In this document: piece after piece, positions 1 through 15,300 of the stretch
Numbering within the stretch: position 1 is the stretch's first letter
How the letters are laid out: each line of letters starts with the position of its first letter
Assembly (NCBI GenBank): GCA_032622095.1
Contig: CP136066.1
Location: 43,165,835 to 43,229,834 of the forward strand
Length of the DNA: 64,000 bases
From: Siphonodentalium dalli
Taxonomy: Eukaryota > Mollusca > Scaphopoda > Gadilida > Siphonodentaliidae
Direction of reading: 5' to 3'
Program-made: the position numbers and the translations under genes
The notes under the pieces: generated by a model
Database searches by the model: none
Told to the model about the DNA's origin: nothing
Seen by the model: only the letters and a program-made list of their open reading frames with translations

Positions 1-153
1 GGTTGAAGAACCTTCTGTTTTTATAAAACATTTGCTAATTTTATGGAATTACCTGCAGACGCATAACCGCATCATGTCGCTCTCTGGCATTCTACAGTCG
101 GTAAAATCATCAAAGTTATGAACTCATATACCATTTCGTTTCAATATTTACAG

Positions 154-315
154 GATTCAAGTACTCTGCGCTACAGTTCTCTAAGCACTGTTTCTGCGAC
201 AACAAATTTGGAAAATATGGTAAAATTGATGCAACGAAATGCAACATGAAATGTCCCGGTAACAAAAAAGAAACCTGTGGAGGAAGTTGGGCCAATATGA
301 TCTATAAACTTGGTG
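154..315 (+). CDS. WSC domain 1, second-half exon (exon B)
   Basis: This 162-nt phase 1-1 exon follows a TTTACAG acceptor and is followed by GTAAGT. It encodes the C-terminal 54 residues of a WSC domain, with the motifs CFC, C-x3-C and CGGSW and a terminal Tyr just before the exon end. These supply five of the eight WSC cysteines. The matching first half lies before the window. The exon is repeated almost unchanged at 2738, 5322, 7904, 10488, 18450 and 21035. Confidence 0.9.
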
Positions 316-3300
316 GTAAGTTTCAGTATTCACAAGCGCCATACGGCCAAAGAAAATTAAATGTCTGGTTGGGGGTATAATTCGAAACAAAATAGATGCG
401 CCTGTGTTGCTATAGACGAACTGCTAGCCCAGTATTCCAATCATTGTCCTCAGTGTTACTGCTTCAACTGATCTTAGATTTTAATGAAGATATAGCATAC
501 AAATTGAACAAGTTCAATATTCATCATCTCAAAGAATTGATAAATGGCTTCTAGACGTGAGCGTAACAGATTTCTTTACTAAATACTCGCTGACGAGTAG
601 TTATCTCCAAAGAAATGTTCAGATAATAAGTTCAACAAACGACCATATGCAATTTGTGAACACAATATATGAACATGCCACTTCCGTAAACAGCGCTCCT
701 TCTGCGTTTGTATTATCTGCATTCTGCTCATTCTTCCTGAAATCCCTACAGATGAATAACTGATCATTTGGATGTATACTCTTTTACCTGGGTGCGAGAA
801 TCCATTTAGTATAGAAATTGTTAATGATCATTTCTCTCAAAGTTTGACTGCAAAACCGTTTTACCACATATTCGTTAATAATTATGTAATCTAATTTTAT
901 AACACTGGGAAACCATCATGGGTAGCAGTTTTCCTGTATATTGAAGCATTATTTAGTTCAAACTTTAACCATTTATTTACTAAATTAAACTTCCACAGCG
1001 GGAATAAAGGTATCAAAGTGAATATCATCAGATGAAAAGTATAGTTACGCTATTAATTCCAGGTAAACGTGTGAGCAGCAGCACATCTGACGGAGGATTA
1101 AGTGGACTTGGTGAGATCCATATATTATTCAGTGTCTCTCCGATTATGTTAGATTACTTCAGCCCGCTTCGATTGTTAGTCATCTTACTCTGAATAACTG
1201 AGCTGGTGTTGGTGTCTCAGATTTACTCATATAAGCTTTGGACACATCTGTGTGTGCATTGGCAATCTTTACACTTGAGTGTTTTCTATTAAATTCCTCC
1301 GGAATCTTTCTAGCAAGTAGTCTTATGTGAGTAGAGGTATCGCCAAATGTCAGAAATGACGTTATTAACCCAGTTATGATTTATACTGTGGTCTCGTTAA
1401 GGTGACCAAAGAAATTGGTCTAAATGAAGCTTATACATCGAATAGTAATAATTAAGAGTTTGTGAAGTAGCCAAGTGGTCCATGCTTGTTGATTCCGGGC
1501 TTTAGCAAACTCCACACACTCCAATCAATGGCCAATCGATACAACATTGGAGCCAAAATATGCAACATAACATTGCCTGTTGTAACATGTCACAACGAAG
1601 TTGTTTCGAGTTTAAATTGTTACATTGTATTTGTTTACAGGAACAGCAATGAGCGTGTCATGGCGTAAGTATTCTAAATATGAGGATAATGAACATATTT
1701 CTGCAACTTTACCTCCATATGTTTCATATTCAAACCGTACTTACATGCGTGTTTAGATTATTATTTTATAATAATTGACACAGATTTTATTTTGAAGTTC
1801 AATTTTGTGTTGTCAACTGAGTTTGTCGGGAAAATGAAATAGGGTGTCGAATAGGTTATGTAATATTCTGGTAACATGGCGCTTGGTGTCGAAACATGTC
1901 ATGTAATACGTGGGTAACATTGTGCTTGGAATGGGATAGCTCGAGTTGAGGTATCGCCATCTTTGTTGTGGTTATAAGGATTTTCTATCTTTAGGAAATT
2001 GTTCAGGGATGAGATAGAAAGATTTTTTTAATTCTCTCTGAATCACTCCTGTTCGGAATGGAAGTTATCAAATGTTAACGTTATTACCTTTGCGTTATTA
2101 TTCTGATCGTTTCTGTTCGCAGGTTCAATTGGATGCTATAAAGACACTCGCAAAAGAGATCTTGTTGGTGATTGGGTCGTACTCAAAGACAACTCTATCC
2201 GGAAATGTGCAAAGCACTGTTTTGACAAAGGTAAGTGTGGATATTTCTTGAATGAGTGATATTGATAGAGACAAACATGTGTTATCTGTGCGACAATATA
2301 ACTGATGATATATGCGAGTAGCATTATAACCCTCCAGTAGTATCAATTTGCATGTGTGGTTGTAAGATTGCTGCAACTCGTAACTTCTTAGAGTATGTGG
2401 ATGTGTTGCTCTTTTCTTCAGTTATCCGATTATTTATATTTGCTATTTACGTATCATGTGATGGTTGAAAATCCTCCTATTTTAATAAATACAAGGGGGA
2501 ATCTCACAAAATAAATGATTATCTTCAGGCTTTAGCATAATTATAAGGGATATCGTTTGTTATCAAGATTTCTAGTTTTATCATGGTTGAAGAACCTTCT
2601 GTTTTTATAAAACATTTGCTAATTTTATGGAATTACCTGCAGACGCATAACCGCATCATGTCGCTCTCTGGCATTCTACAGTCGGTAAAATCATCAAAGT
2701 TATGAACTCATATACCATTTCGTTTCAATATTTACAGGATTCAAGTACTCTGCGCTACAGTTCTCTAAGCACTGTTTCTGCGACAACAAATTTGGAAAAT
2801 ATGGTAAAATTGATGCAACGAAATGCAACATGAAATGTCCCGGTAACAAAAAAGAAACCTGTGGAGGAAGTTGGGCCAATATGATCTATAAACTTGGTGG
2901 TAAGTTTCAGTATTCACAAGCGCCATACGGCCAAAGAAAATTAAATGTCTGGTTGGGGGTATAATTCGAAACAAAATAGATGCGCCTGTGTTGCTATAGA
3001 CGAACTGCTAGCCCAGTATTCCAATCATTGTCCTCAGTGTTACTGCTTCAACTGATCTTAGATTTTAATGAAGATATAGCATACAAATTGAACAAGTTCA
3101 ATATTCATCATCTCAAAGAATTGATAAATGGCTTCTAGACGTGAGCGTAACAGATTTCTTTACTAAATACTCGCTGACGAGTAGTTATCTCCAAAGAAAT
3201 GTTCAGATAATAAGTTCAACAAACGACCATATGCAATTTGTGAACACAATATATGAACATGCCACTTCCGTAAACAGCGCTCCTTCTGCGTTTGTATTAT

Positions 3301-6300
3301 CTGCATTCTGCTCATTCTTCCTGAAATCCCTACAGATGAATAACTGATCATTTGGATGTATACTCTTTTACCTGGGTGCGAGAATCCATTTAGTATAGAA
3401 ATTGTTAATGATCATTTCTCTCAAAGTTTGACTGCAAAACCGTTTTACCACATATTCGTTAATAATTATGTAATCTAATTTTATAACACTGGGAAACCAT
3501 CATGGGTAGCAGTTTTCCTGTATATTGAAGCATTATTTAGTTCAAACTTTAACCATTTATTTACTAAATTAAACTTCCACAGCGGGAATAAAGGTATCAA
3601 AGTGAATATCATCAGATGAAAAGTATAGTTACGCTATTAATTCCAGGTAAACGTGTGAGCAGCAGCACATCTGACGGAGGATTAAGTGGACTTGGTGAGA
3701 TCCATATATTATTCAGTGTCTCTCCGATTATGTTAGATTACTTCAGCCCGCTTCGATTGTTAGTCATCTTACTCTGAATAACTGAGCTGGTGTTGGTGTC
3801 TCAGATTTACTCATATAAGCTTTGGACACATCTGTGTGTGCATTGGCAATCTTTACACTTGAGTGTTTTCTATTAAATTCCTCCGGAATCTTTCTAGCAA
3901 GTAGTCTTATGTGAGTAGAGGTATCGCCAAATGTCAGAAATGACGTTATTAACCCAGTTATGATTTATACTGTGGTCTCGTTAAGGTGACCAAAGAAATT
4001 GGTCTAAATGAAGCTTATACATCGAATAGTAATAATTAAGAGTTTGTGAAGTAGCCAAGTGGTCCATGCGTGTTGATTCCGGGCTTTAGCAAACTCCACA
4101 CACTCCAATCAATGGCCAATCGATACAACATTGGAGCCAAAATATGCAACATAACATTGCCTGTTGTAACATGTCACAACGAAGTTGTTTCGAGTTTAAA
4201 TTGTTACATTGTATTTGTTTACAGGAACAGCAATGAGCGTGTCATGGCGTAAGTATTCTAAATATGAGGATAATGAACATATTTCTGCAACTTTACCTCC
4301 ATATGTTTCATATTCAAACCGTACTTACATGCGTGTTTAGATTATTATTTTATAATAATTGACACAGATTTTATTTTGAAGTTCAATTTTGTGTTGTCAA
4401 CTGAGTTTGTCGGGAAAATGAAATAGGGTGTCGAATAGGTTATGTAATATTCTGGTAACATGGCGCTTGGTGTCGAAACATGTCATGTAATACGTGGGTA
4501 ACATGGTGCTTGGAATGGGATAGCTCGAGTTGAGGTATCGCCATCTTTGTTGTGGTTATAAGGATTTTCTATCTTTAGGAAATTGTTCAGGGATGAGATA
4601 GAAAGATTTTTTTAATTCTCTCTGAATCACTCCTGTTCGGAATGGAAGTTATCAAATGTTAACGTTATTACCTTTGCGTTATTATTCTGATCGTTTCTGT
4701 TCGCAGGTTCAATTGGATGCTATAAAGACACTCGCAAAAGAGATCTTGTTGGTGATTGGGTCGTACTCAAAGACAACTCTATCCGGAAATGTGCAAAGCA
4801 CTGTTTTGACAAAGGTAAGTGTGGATATTTCTTGAATGAGTGATATTGATAGAGACAAACATGTGTTATCTGTGCGACAATATAACTGATGATATATGCG
4901 AGTAGCATTATAACCCTCCAGTAGTATCAATTTGCATGTGTGGTTGTAAGATTGCTGCAACTCGTAACTTCTTAGAGTATGTGGATGTGTTGCTCTTTTC
5001 TTCAGTTATCCGATTATTTATATTTGCTATTTACGTATCATGTGATGGTTGAAAATCCTCCTATTTTAATAAATACAAGGGGGAATCTCACAAAATAAAT
5101 GATTATCTTCAGGCTTTAGCATAATTATAAGGGATGTCGTTTGTTATCAAGATTTCTAGTTTTATCATGGTTGAAGAACCTTCTGTTTTTATAAAACATT
5201 TGCTAATTTTATGGAATTACCTGCAGACGCATAACCGCATCATGTCGCTCTCTGGCATTCTACAGTCGGTAAAATCATCAAAGTTATGAACTCATATACC
5301 ATTTCGTTTCAATATTTACAGGATTCAAGTACTCTGCGCTACAGTTCTCTAAGCACTGTTTCTGCGACAACAAATTTGGAAAATATGGTAAAATTGATGC
5401 AACGAAATGCAACATGAAATGTCCCGGTAACAAAAAAAAAACCTGTGGAGGAAGTTGGGCCAATATGATCTATAAACTTGGTGGTAAGTTTCAGTATTCA
5501 CAAGCGCCATACGGCCAAAGAAAATTAAATGTCTGGTTGGGGGTATAATTCGAAACAAAATAGATGCGCCTGTGTTGCTATAGACGAACTGCTAGCCCAG
5601 TATTCCAATCATTGTCCTCAGTGTTACTGCTTCAATTGATCTTAGATTTTAATGAAGATATAGCATACAAATTGAACAAGTTCAATATTCAACATCTCAA
5701 AGAATTGATAAATGGCTTCTAGACGGGAGTGTAACAGATTTCTTTACTAAATACTCGCTGACGAGTAGTTATCTCCAAAGAAATGTTCAGATAATAAGTT
5801 CAACAAACGACCATATGCAATTTGTGAACACAATATATGAACATGCCACTTCCGTAAACAGCGCTCCTTCTGCGTTTGTATTATCTGCATTCTGCTCATT
5901 CTTCCTGGTCCCTACAGATGAATAACTGATCATTTGGATGTATACTCTTTTACCTGGGCGCGAGAATCCATTTAGTGTAGAAATTGTTAATGATCATTTC
6001 TCTCAAAGTTTGACTGCAAAACCGTTTTACCACATATTCGTTTATAATTATGTAATCTGATTTTATAACACTGGGAAACCATCATGGGTCGCAGTTTTCC
6101 TGTATATAGAAGCATTATTTAGTTCAAACTTTAACCATTTATTTACTAAATTAAACTTCCACAGCGGGAATAAAGGTATCAAAGTGAATATCATCAGATG
6201 AAAAGTATAGTTACGCTATTAATTCCAGGTAAACGTGTGAGCAGCAGCACATCTGACGGAGGATTAAGTGGACTTGGCGAGATCCATATATTATTCAGTG

Positions 6301-9300
6301 TCTCTCCCATTATGTTAGATTACTTCAGCCCGCTTCGATTGTTAGTCATTTTACGCTGAATAAATGAGCTGGTGTTGGTGTCTCAGATTTACTCATAGAA
6401 GCTTTGAACACAATTATGTGTGCATTGGCAATCTTTACACTTGAGTGTTTTCTATTAAATTCCTCCGGAATATTTCTAACAAGTAGTCTTATGTGAGTAG
6501 AGGTATCGCCAAATGTCGGAAATGACGTTATTAACCCAGTTATGATTTATACTGTGGTCTCGTTAAGGTGACCAAAGAAATTGGTCTCAATGAAGCTTAT
6601 ACATCGAATAGTAATAATGAAGAGTTTGTGAAGTAGCCAAGTGGTCCATGCTTGGTGATTCCGGGCTTTAGCAAACTCCACATACTCCAATCGATGGCCA
6701 ATCGATACAACATTGGAGCCAAAATATGCAACATAACATTGCCTGTTGTAACATGTCACAACTAAGTTGTTTCGAGTTTAAATTGTTACATTGTATTTGC
6801 TTACAGGAACAGCAATGAGCGTGTCATGGCGTAAGTATTCTAAATATGAGGATAATGAAAATATTTCTGCAACTTTACCTCCATATGTTTCATATTCAAA
6901 CCGTACTTACATGCGTGTTTAGATTAATATTTTATAATAATTGACACAGATTTTATTTTGAAGTTCAATTTTGTGTTGTCAACTGAGTTTGTCGGGAAAA
7001 TGAAATAGGGTGTCGAATAGGTTATGTAATATTCTGGTAACATGGCGCTTGGTGTCGAAACATGTCATGTAATACGTGGGTAACATGGTGCTTGGAATGG
7101 GATAGCTCGAGTTGAGGTATCGCCATCTTTGTTGTGGTTATAAGGATTTTCTATCTTTAGGAAATTGTTCAGGGATGAGATAGAAAGATTTTTTTAATTC
7201 TCTCTGAATCACTCCTGTTCGGAATGGAAGTTATCAAATGTTAACGTTATTACCTTTGCGTTATTATTCTGATCGTTTCTGTTCGCAGGTTCAATTGGAT
7301 GCTATAAAGACACTCGCAAAAGAGATCTTGTTGGTGATTGGGTCGTACTCAAAGACAACTCTATCCGGAAATGTGCAAAGCACTGTTTTGACAAAGGTAA
7401 GTGTGGATATTTCTTGAATGAGTGATATTGATAGAGACAAACATGTGTTATCTGTGCGACAATACAACTGATGATATATGCGAGTAGCATTATAACCCTC
7501 CAGTAGTATCAATTTGCATGTGTGGTTGTAAGATTGCTGCAACTCGTAACTTCTTAGAGTATGTGGATGTGTTGCTCTTTTCTTCAGTTATCCGATTATT
7601 TATATTTGCTATTTACGTATCATGTGATGGTTGAAAATCCTCCTATGTTAATAAATACAAGGGGGAATCTCACAAAATAAATGATTATCTTCAGGCTTTA
7701 GCATAATTATAAGGGATGTCGTTTGTTATCAAGATTTCTAGTTTTATCATGGTTGAAGAACCTTCTGTTTTTATAAAACATTTGCTAATTTTATGGAATT
7801 ACCTGCAGACGCATAACCGCATCATGTCGCTCTCTGGCATTCTACAGTCGGTAAAATCATCAAAGTTATGAACTCATATACCATTTCGTTTCAATATTTA
7901 CAGGATTCAAGTACTCTGCGCTACAGTTCTCTAAGCACTGTTTCTGCGACAACAAATTTGGAAAATATGGTAAAATTGATGCAACGAAATGCAACATGAA
8001 ATGTCCCGGTAACAAAAAAGAAACCTGTGGAGGAAGTTGGGCCAATATGATCTATAAACTTGGTGGTAAGTTTCAGTATTTACAAGCGCCATACGGCCAA
8101 AGAAAATTAAATGTCTGGTTGGGGGTATAATTCGAAACAAAATAGATGCGCCTGTGTTGCTATAGACGAACTGATAGCCCAGTATTCCAATCATTGTCCT
8201 CAGTGTTACTGCTTCAATTGATCTTAGATTTTACTGAAGATATAGCATTCAAATTGAACAAGTTCAATTTTCAACATCTCAAAGAATTGATAAGTGGCTT
8301 CTAGACGGGAGTGTAACAGATTTCTTTACTAAATACTCGCTGACGAGTAGTTATCTCCAAAGAAATGTTCAGATAATAAGTTCAACAAACGACCATATGC
8401 AATTTGTGAACACAATATATGAACATGCCACTTCCGTAAACAGCGCTCCTTCTGCGTTTGTATTATCTGCATTCTGCTCATTCTTCCTGAAATCCCTACA
8501 GATGAATAACTGATCATTTGGATGTATACTCTTTTACCTGGGCGCGAGAATCCATTTAGTATAGAAATTGTTAATGATCATTTCTCTCAAAGTTTGACTG
8601 CAAAACCGTTTTACCACATATTCGTTAATAATTATGTAATCTAATTTTATAACACTGGGAAACCATCATGGGTCGCAGTTTTCCTGTATATAAAAGCATT
8701 ATTTAGTTCAAACTTTAACCATTTATTTACTAAATTAAACTTCCACAGCGGGAATAAAGGTATCAAAGTGAATATCATCAGATGAAAAGTATAGTTACGC
8801 TATTAATTCCAGGTAAACGTGTGAGCAGCAGCACATCTGACGGAGGATTAAGTGGACTTGGTGAGATCCATATATTATTCAGTGTCTCTCCGATTATGTT
8901 AGATTACTTCAGCCCGCTTCGATTGTTAGTCATCTTACTCTGAATAACTGAGCTGGTGTTGGTGTCTCAGATTTACTCATATAAGCTTTGGACACAACTG
9001 TGTGTGCATTGGCAATCTTTACACTTGAGTGTTTTCTATTAAATTCCTCCGGAATATTTCTAACAAGTAGTCTTATGTGAGTAGAGGTATCGCCAAATGT
9101 CGGAAATGACGTTATTAACCCAGTTATGATTTATACTGTGGTCTCGTTAAGGTGACCAAAGAAATTGGTCTAAATGAAGCTTATACATCGAATAGTAATA
9201 ATTAAGAGTTTGTGAAGTAGCCAAGTGGTCCATGCTTGGTGATTCCGGGCTTTAGCAAACTCCACACACTCCAATCAATGGCCAATCGATACAACATTGG

Positions 9301-12300
9301 AACCAAAATATGCAACATAACATTGCCTGTTGTAACATGTCACAACTAAGTTGTTTCGAGTTTAAATTGTTACATTGTATTTGCTTACAGGAACAGCAAT
9401 GAGCGTGTCATGGCGTAAGTATTCTAAATATGAGGATAATGAAAATATTTCTGCAACTTTACCTCCATATGTTTCATATTCAAACCGTACTTACATGCGT
9501 GTTTAGATTAATATTTTATAATAATTGACACAGATTTTATTTTGAAGTTCAATTTTGTGTTGTCAACTGAGTTTGTCGGGAAAATGAAATAGGGTGTCGA
9601 ATAGGTTATGTAATATTTTGGTAACATGGCGCTTGGTGTCGAAACATGTCATGTAATACGTGGGTAACATGGTGCTTGGAATGGGATAGCTCGAGTTGAG
9701 GTATCGCCATCTTTGTTGTGGTTATAAGGATTTTCTATCTTTAGGAAATTGTTCAGGGATGAGATAGAAAGTTTTTTTTAATTCTCTCTGAATCACTCCT
9801 GTTCGGAATGGAAGTTATCAAATGTTAACGTTATTACCTTTGCGTTATTATTCTGATCGTTTCTGTTCGCAGGTTCAATTGGATGCTATAAAGACACTCG
9901 CAAAAGAGATCTTGTTGGTGATTGGGTCGTACTCAAAGACAACTCTATCCGGAAATGTGCAAAGCACTGTTTTGACAAAGGTAAGTGTGGATATTTCTTG
10001 AATGAGTGATATTGATAGAGACAAACATGTGTTATCTGTGCGACAATATAACTGATGATATATGCGAGTAGCATTATTACCCTCCAGTAGTATCAATTTG
10101 CATGTGTGGTTGTAAGATTGCTGCAACTCGTAACTTCTTAGAGTATGTGGATGTGTTGCTCTTTTCTTCAGTTATCCGATTATTTATATTTGCTATTTAC
10201 GTGTCATGTGATGGTTGAAAATCCTCCTATTTTAATAAATACAAGGGGGAATCTCACAAAATAAATGATTATCTTCAGGCTTTAGCATAATTATAAGGGA
10301 TGTCGTTTGTTATCAAGATTTCTAGTTTTATCATGGTTGAAGAACCTTCTGTTTTTATAAAACATTTGCTAATTTTATGGAATTACCTGCAGACGCATAA
10401 CCGCATCATGTCCCTCTCTGGCATTCTACAGTCGGTAAAATCATCAAAGTTATGAACTCATATACCATTTCGTTTCAATATTTACAGGATTCAAGTACTC
10501 TGCGCTACAGTTCTCTAAGCACTGTTTCTGCGACAACAAATTTGGAAAATATGGTAAAATTGATGCAACGAAATGCAACATGAAATGTCCCGGTAACAAA
10601 AAAGAAACCTGTGGAGGAAGTTGGGCCAATATGATCTATAAACTTGGTGGTAAGTTTCAGTATTCACAAGTGCCATACGGCCAAAGAAAATTAAATGTCT
10701 GGTTGGGGGTATAATTCGAAACAAAATAGATGCGCCTGTGTTGCTATAGACGAACTGCTAGCCCAGTATTCCAATCATTGTCCTCAGTGTTACTGCTTCA
10801 ATTGATCTTAGATTTTAATGAAGATATAGCATACAAATTGAACAAGTTCAATATTCAACATCTCAAAGAATTGATAAATGGCTTCTAGACGGGAGTGTAA
10901 CAGATTTCTTTACTAAATACTCGCTGACGAGTAGTTATCTCCAAAGAAATGTTCAGATAATAAGTTTAACAAACGACCGTATGCAATTTGTGAACACAAT
11001 ATATGAACATGCCACTTCCGTAAACAGCGCTCCTTCTGCGTTTGTATTATCTGCATTCTGCTCATTCTTCCTGATCCCTACAGATGAATAACTGATCATT
11101 TGGATGTATACTCTTTTACCTGGGCGCGAGAATCCATTTAGTATAGAAATTGTTAATGATCATTTCTCTCAAAGTTTGACTGCAAAACCGTTTTACCACA
11201 TATTCGTTTATAATTATGTAATCTGATTTTATAACACTGGGAAACCATCATGGGTCGCAGTTTTCCTGTATATAGAAGCATTATTTAGTTCAAACTTTAA
11301 CCATTTATTTACTAAATTAAACTTCCACAGCGGGAATAAAGGTATCAAAGTGAATATCATCAGATGAAAAGTATAGTGACGCTATTAATTCCAGGTAAAC
11401 GTGTGAGCAGCAGCACATCTGACGGAGGATTAAGTGGACTTGGCGAGATCCATATATTATTCAGTGTCTCTCCCATTATGTTAGATTACTTCAGCCCGCT
11501 TCGATTGTTAGTCATCTTACGCTGAATAACTGAGCTGGTGTTGGTGTCTCAGATTTACTCATAGAAGCTTTGAACACAATTGTGTGTGCATTGGCAATCT
11601 TTACACTTGAGTGTTTTCTATTAAATTCCTCCGGAATATTTCTAACGAGTAGTCTTATGTGAGTAGAGGTATCGCCAAATGTCAGAAATGACGTTATTAA
11701 CCCAGTTATGATTTATACTGTGGTCTCGTTAAGGTGACCAAAGAAATTGGTCTCAATGAAGCTTATACATCGAATAGTAATAATTAAGAGTTTGTGAAGT
11801 AGCCAAGTGGTCCATGCTTGGTGATTCCGGGCTTTAGCAAACTCCACACACTCCAATCAATGGCCAATCGATACAACATTGGAGCCAAAATATGCAACAT
11901 AACATTGCCTGTTGTAACATGTCACAACTAAGTTGTTTCGAGTTTAAATTGTTACATTGTATTTGCTTACAGGAACAGCAATGAGCGTGTCATGGCGTAA
12001 GTATTCTAAATATGAGGATAATGAACATATTTCTGCAACTTTACCTCCATATGTTTCATATTCAAACCGTACTTACATGCGTGTTTAGATTAATATTTTA
12101 TAATAATTGACACAGATTTTATTTTGAAGTTCAGTTTTGTGTTGTCAACTGAGTTTGTCGGGAAAATGAAATAGGGTGTCGAATAGGTTATGTAATATTA
12201 TGGTAACATGGCGCTTGGTGTCGAAACATGTCATGTAATACGTGGGTAACATGGTGCTTGGAATGGGATAGCTCGAGTTGAGGTATCGCCATCTTTGTTG

Positions 12301-15300
12301 TGGTTATAAGGATTTTCTATCTTTAGGAAATTGTTCAGGGATGAGATAGAAAGTTTTGTTTAATTCTCTCTGAATCACTCCTGTTCGGAATGGAAGTTAT
12401 CAAATGTTAACGTTATTACCTTTGCGTTATTATTCTGATCGTTTCTGTTCGCAGGTTCAATTGGATGCTATAAAGACACTCGCAAAAGAGATCTTGTTGG
12501 TGATTGGGTCGTACTCAAAGACAACTCTATCCGGAAATGTGCAAAGCACTGTTTTGACAAAGTTAAGTGTGGATATTTCTTGAATGAGTGATATTGATAG
12601 AGACAAACATGTGTTATCTGTGCGACAATATAACCAAGAAAACTAAGATGCATGCATCAGGTCAGCCATGAACTATTTAGCATAGAATAATTCAGTTCGG
12701 TTGCAGTTTCACAACGTTACAACTGACATACGATTACACAAGACGAACCTTGAATGTAGAACTATGTAAGAGTGAATATTAATGTTCTAAATCCCATGTT
12801 TCACCTTTAGTGGTAATGGGGTCGTACTTTATTAACACGCAAGTAGTGTAATTAAGTACGGGTAATTAGAAGTAACAAATCGTTTAGTTTCTATCGTATC
12901 GGCTAAAAGGGGTGAGCAGATTGCTGATGATGAATGCTCTCGTTAGCTGCCAATATAATGTGCATATTTGCCCCGTTACGTTTATACACTGTAGCATTGG
13001 CGGGCCAGAGTGTGTTGACATGTTAAGTGTTTGGTTCATTAATAACAGATCAGCAGGGATTTGTCGTGATAACGTATACGTGGAAATATGCTACCTAAAC
13101 GGTTAAATTAACGGTTGATCTATTACACCAACGTGTATACTCGGTTTAAATAGGTATATTATATAGGGACGTGTGCTCAATTTTGGTGCGGACCGATGAT
13201 CAAAACAAAATCAGAGGTAAATGTCGGCGGGCGGGAGGGAGGGCCATTTTTTCAATAATTTTTAAAGAAATTGAACAGTTGCAGCAGCAGCAAAAAAAAG
13301 GGTGTACAATTGGCAAATGATGAGGGGCGGCGTGACGTGTAACTAGGATCGAAATTAGATATGCAATTTGGAGATTATTGGATGAGGGATGTTATATAAA
13401 TTATATTAAAGGGACGAGGGGGCTTAGTTGTCGAAAATATTCATATTTGTTCCAAACACCGTAAACAGAAAAATATTAAAACGCATACATTTTGGTTCAA
13501 ATATACGATCACTATCGCGTAAACATCATGCTCACATAAAGACCTACTAAATTTTACCTAAACAAGAGTCTGATTGTGTTATAGAAGGCAGCACAATGCT
13601 ACTGGCTAATCACACACAAATGGTATAAACGCTCTTTATTATTTCCAAATAAGGAATTGAGCAACAAAGAACGCTCTTTATGTTTACCATCATAATATAA
13701 AGAAACACCAAGAAAGTAACTTTTTATGCTTTGTTTACATAACAATCGTCAAATTTGCGACAATAACATACTGTTTATGAGATATTTCTCATTTGTATAT
13801 TAACAAAGTATGTCTATATTTGAATATTATTTTCGTTTGTAGCGGTTTTTGACAGGTGGAAATATGTTCACAGGATACCCACCAAGGCCTTCCGTACCTT
13901 TAAGGTATACTGCAACTTTTTTTCTTGTCAATAGCAGAATACATAATGCTATTAAGAAGTGGCATAAAACACAGAACATTTTTTTTAATTATAAGTATTG
14001 AGCAGTGAGAAATATTTGAGTCGAGGAAACCAGTAACGAAAGGCGATATTAACATGATTTCTGTCAGCGAATAATTGTTTACGTTTCAATGAATATTAAA
14101 ATGTACTGAAAACAAACTGCTAATGGGTGCCAGACTTTCATAAACACAAATTATGTATTAATGGTGTAACGACATATTTCGTTCTTAATTGTCTAAAAAA
14201 ATAGGGGATGGGGATGTTTGGATCTCTAGTTTAACGACATTTTTCGGTCTTTGTAGTTTAACGACATTTTTCGGTCTTTAATAGTTTAATGACATTTTTC
14301 GGTCTTTATAATATCTCAAGATATAGGGGGTATTTGGATCTCTAGTTTAACGACATTTTTCGGTCTTTATAGTTTAACGACATTCTCGGTCTTTAATATT
14401 TCAAGATATAGGGGCCCTTAGTGGGTATTTGGATCTCTAGTTTAACGAAATTTTTCGGTCTTTGATAGCAAAATGGAAGAAGTACATCTTTGGAAAGATG
14501 TGGTGGCCCTAAAAAGGAAAGTTGTTTGGTGATCTTGAAATGCAGTCTTCCTTGATTAAAGTGATGTGAAACACTCCGGCAGACAACGGGCAGAGTGATC
14601 AAATAGAAATTAAGAATAATCTTTCTCAAAGTAGTTATTTGTTACGAATATTAATCTAAATGGATGATACACAACGTCATTCTTAAATATTAGTTAAATG
14701 CAATGACTCTCGATGGCAAATTCATTTTTGTTTAATTATAGCCGATAGTTGCGCCCCGAATCGAGATGTAAAATATTTACAATTTGGAGTAGTTCAGACG
14801 ATGTTCTCTATGAAGTGGTGTGGTAGATTTTTTTTGGAAATTTTCAGTGATGTTAGTAGAATGATAACATTCCCCAGGTTGGCAAAGTGCCTGAGCACTA
14901 ACTTATCAATTTCTCGCACCCGAAAAAGTCCATAACAAGTCCATAATATGTCTTTAAGCATATATATAAATCTCCGAAAACCAAAATTCTAAAGCATTAA
15001 ACGATTTCTTGAAATGCAGTTTTTCTGAACAGTTTTCCTTGATTAAAGTGATGTGAAACACTCCGGCAGACACCGGGCAGAGTGATCAAATAGAAATTAA
15101 GAATAATTTTTCTCAAAGTAGTTATTCGTTACGAATATTAATCCAAATGGATGATACACAACGTCATTCTTATATATTAGTTAAATGCAATGACTCTCGA
15201 TGGCGAAATCATTTTTGTTTAATTATAGCCGATAGTTGCGCCCCGAATCGAGATGTAAATATTTACAATTTGGAGTAGTTCAGACGATGTTCTCTATGAA

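Larger units (their letters stand above)
1..12633 (+). repeat. Tandem array of 2.58-kb WSC units, left block
   Basis: The sequence repeats with a period of 2,582-2,584 bp for about 4.9 units, and intron sequence is nearly as similar between units as exon sequence. The window opens inside a unit, so the array extends leftwards. Small diagnostic differences recur in alternate copies. A 2-bp deletion near the intron sequence before a CCTACAG and a GC donor are shared by copies at about 5.9-6.3 kb and 11.0-11.4 kb. The similarity of introns indicates recent unequal crossing-over or gene conversion rather than selection on exons alone. The array breaks off mid-intron at about 12633 and resumes at the same unit position at about 18014. 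Confidence 0.95.

Noticed and set aside
181-390. Repeated minus-strand open frames of 62-87 codons over the WSC units
   Set aside because: They are antisense shadows of exons and introns of the plus-strand array. They lack splice context and known domains.
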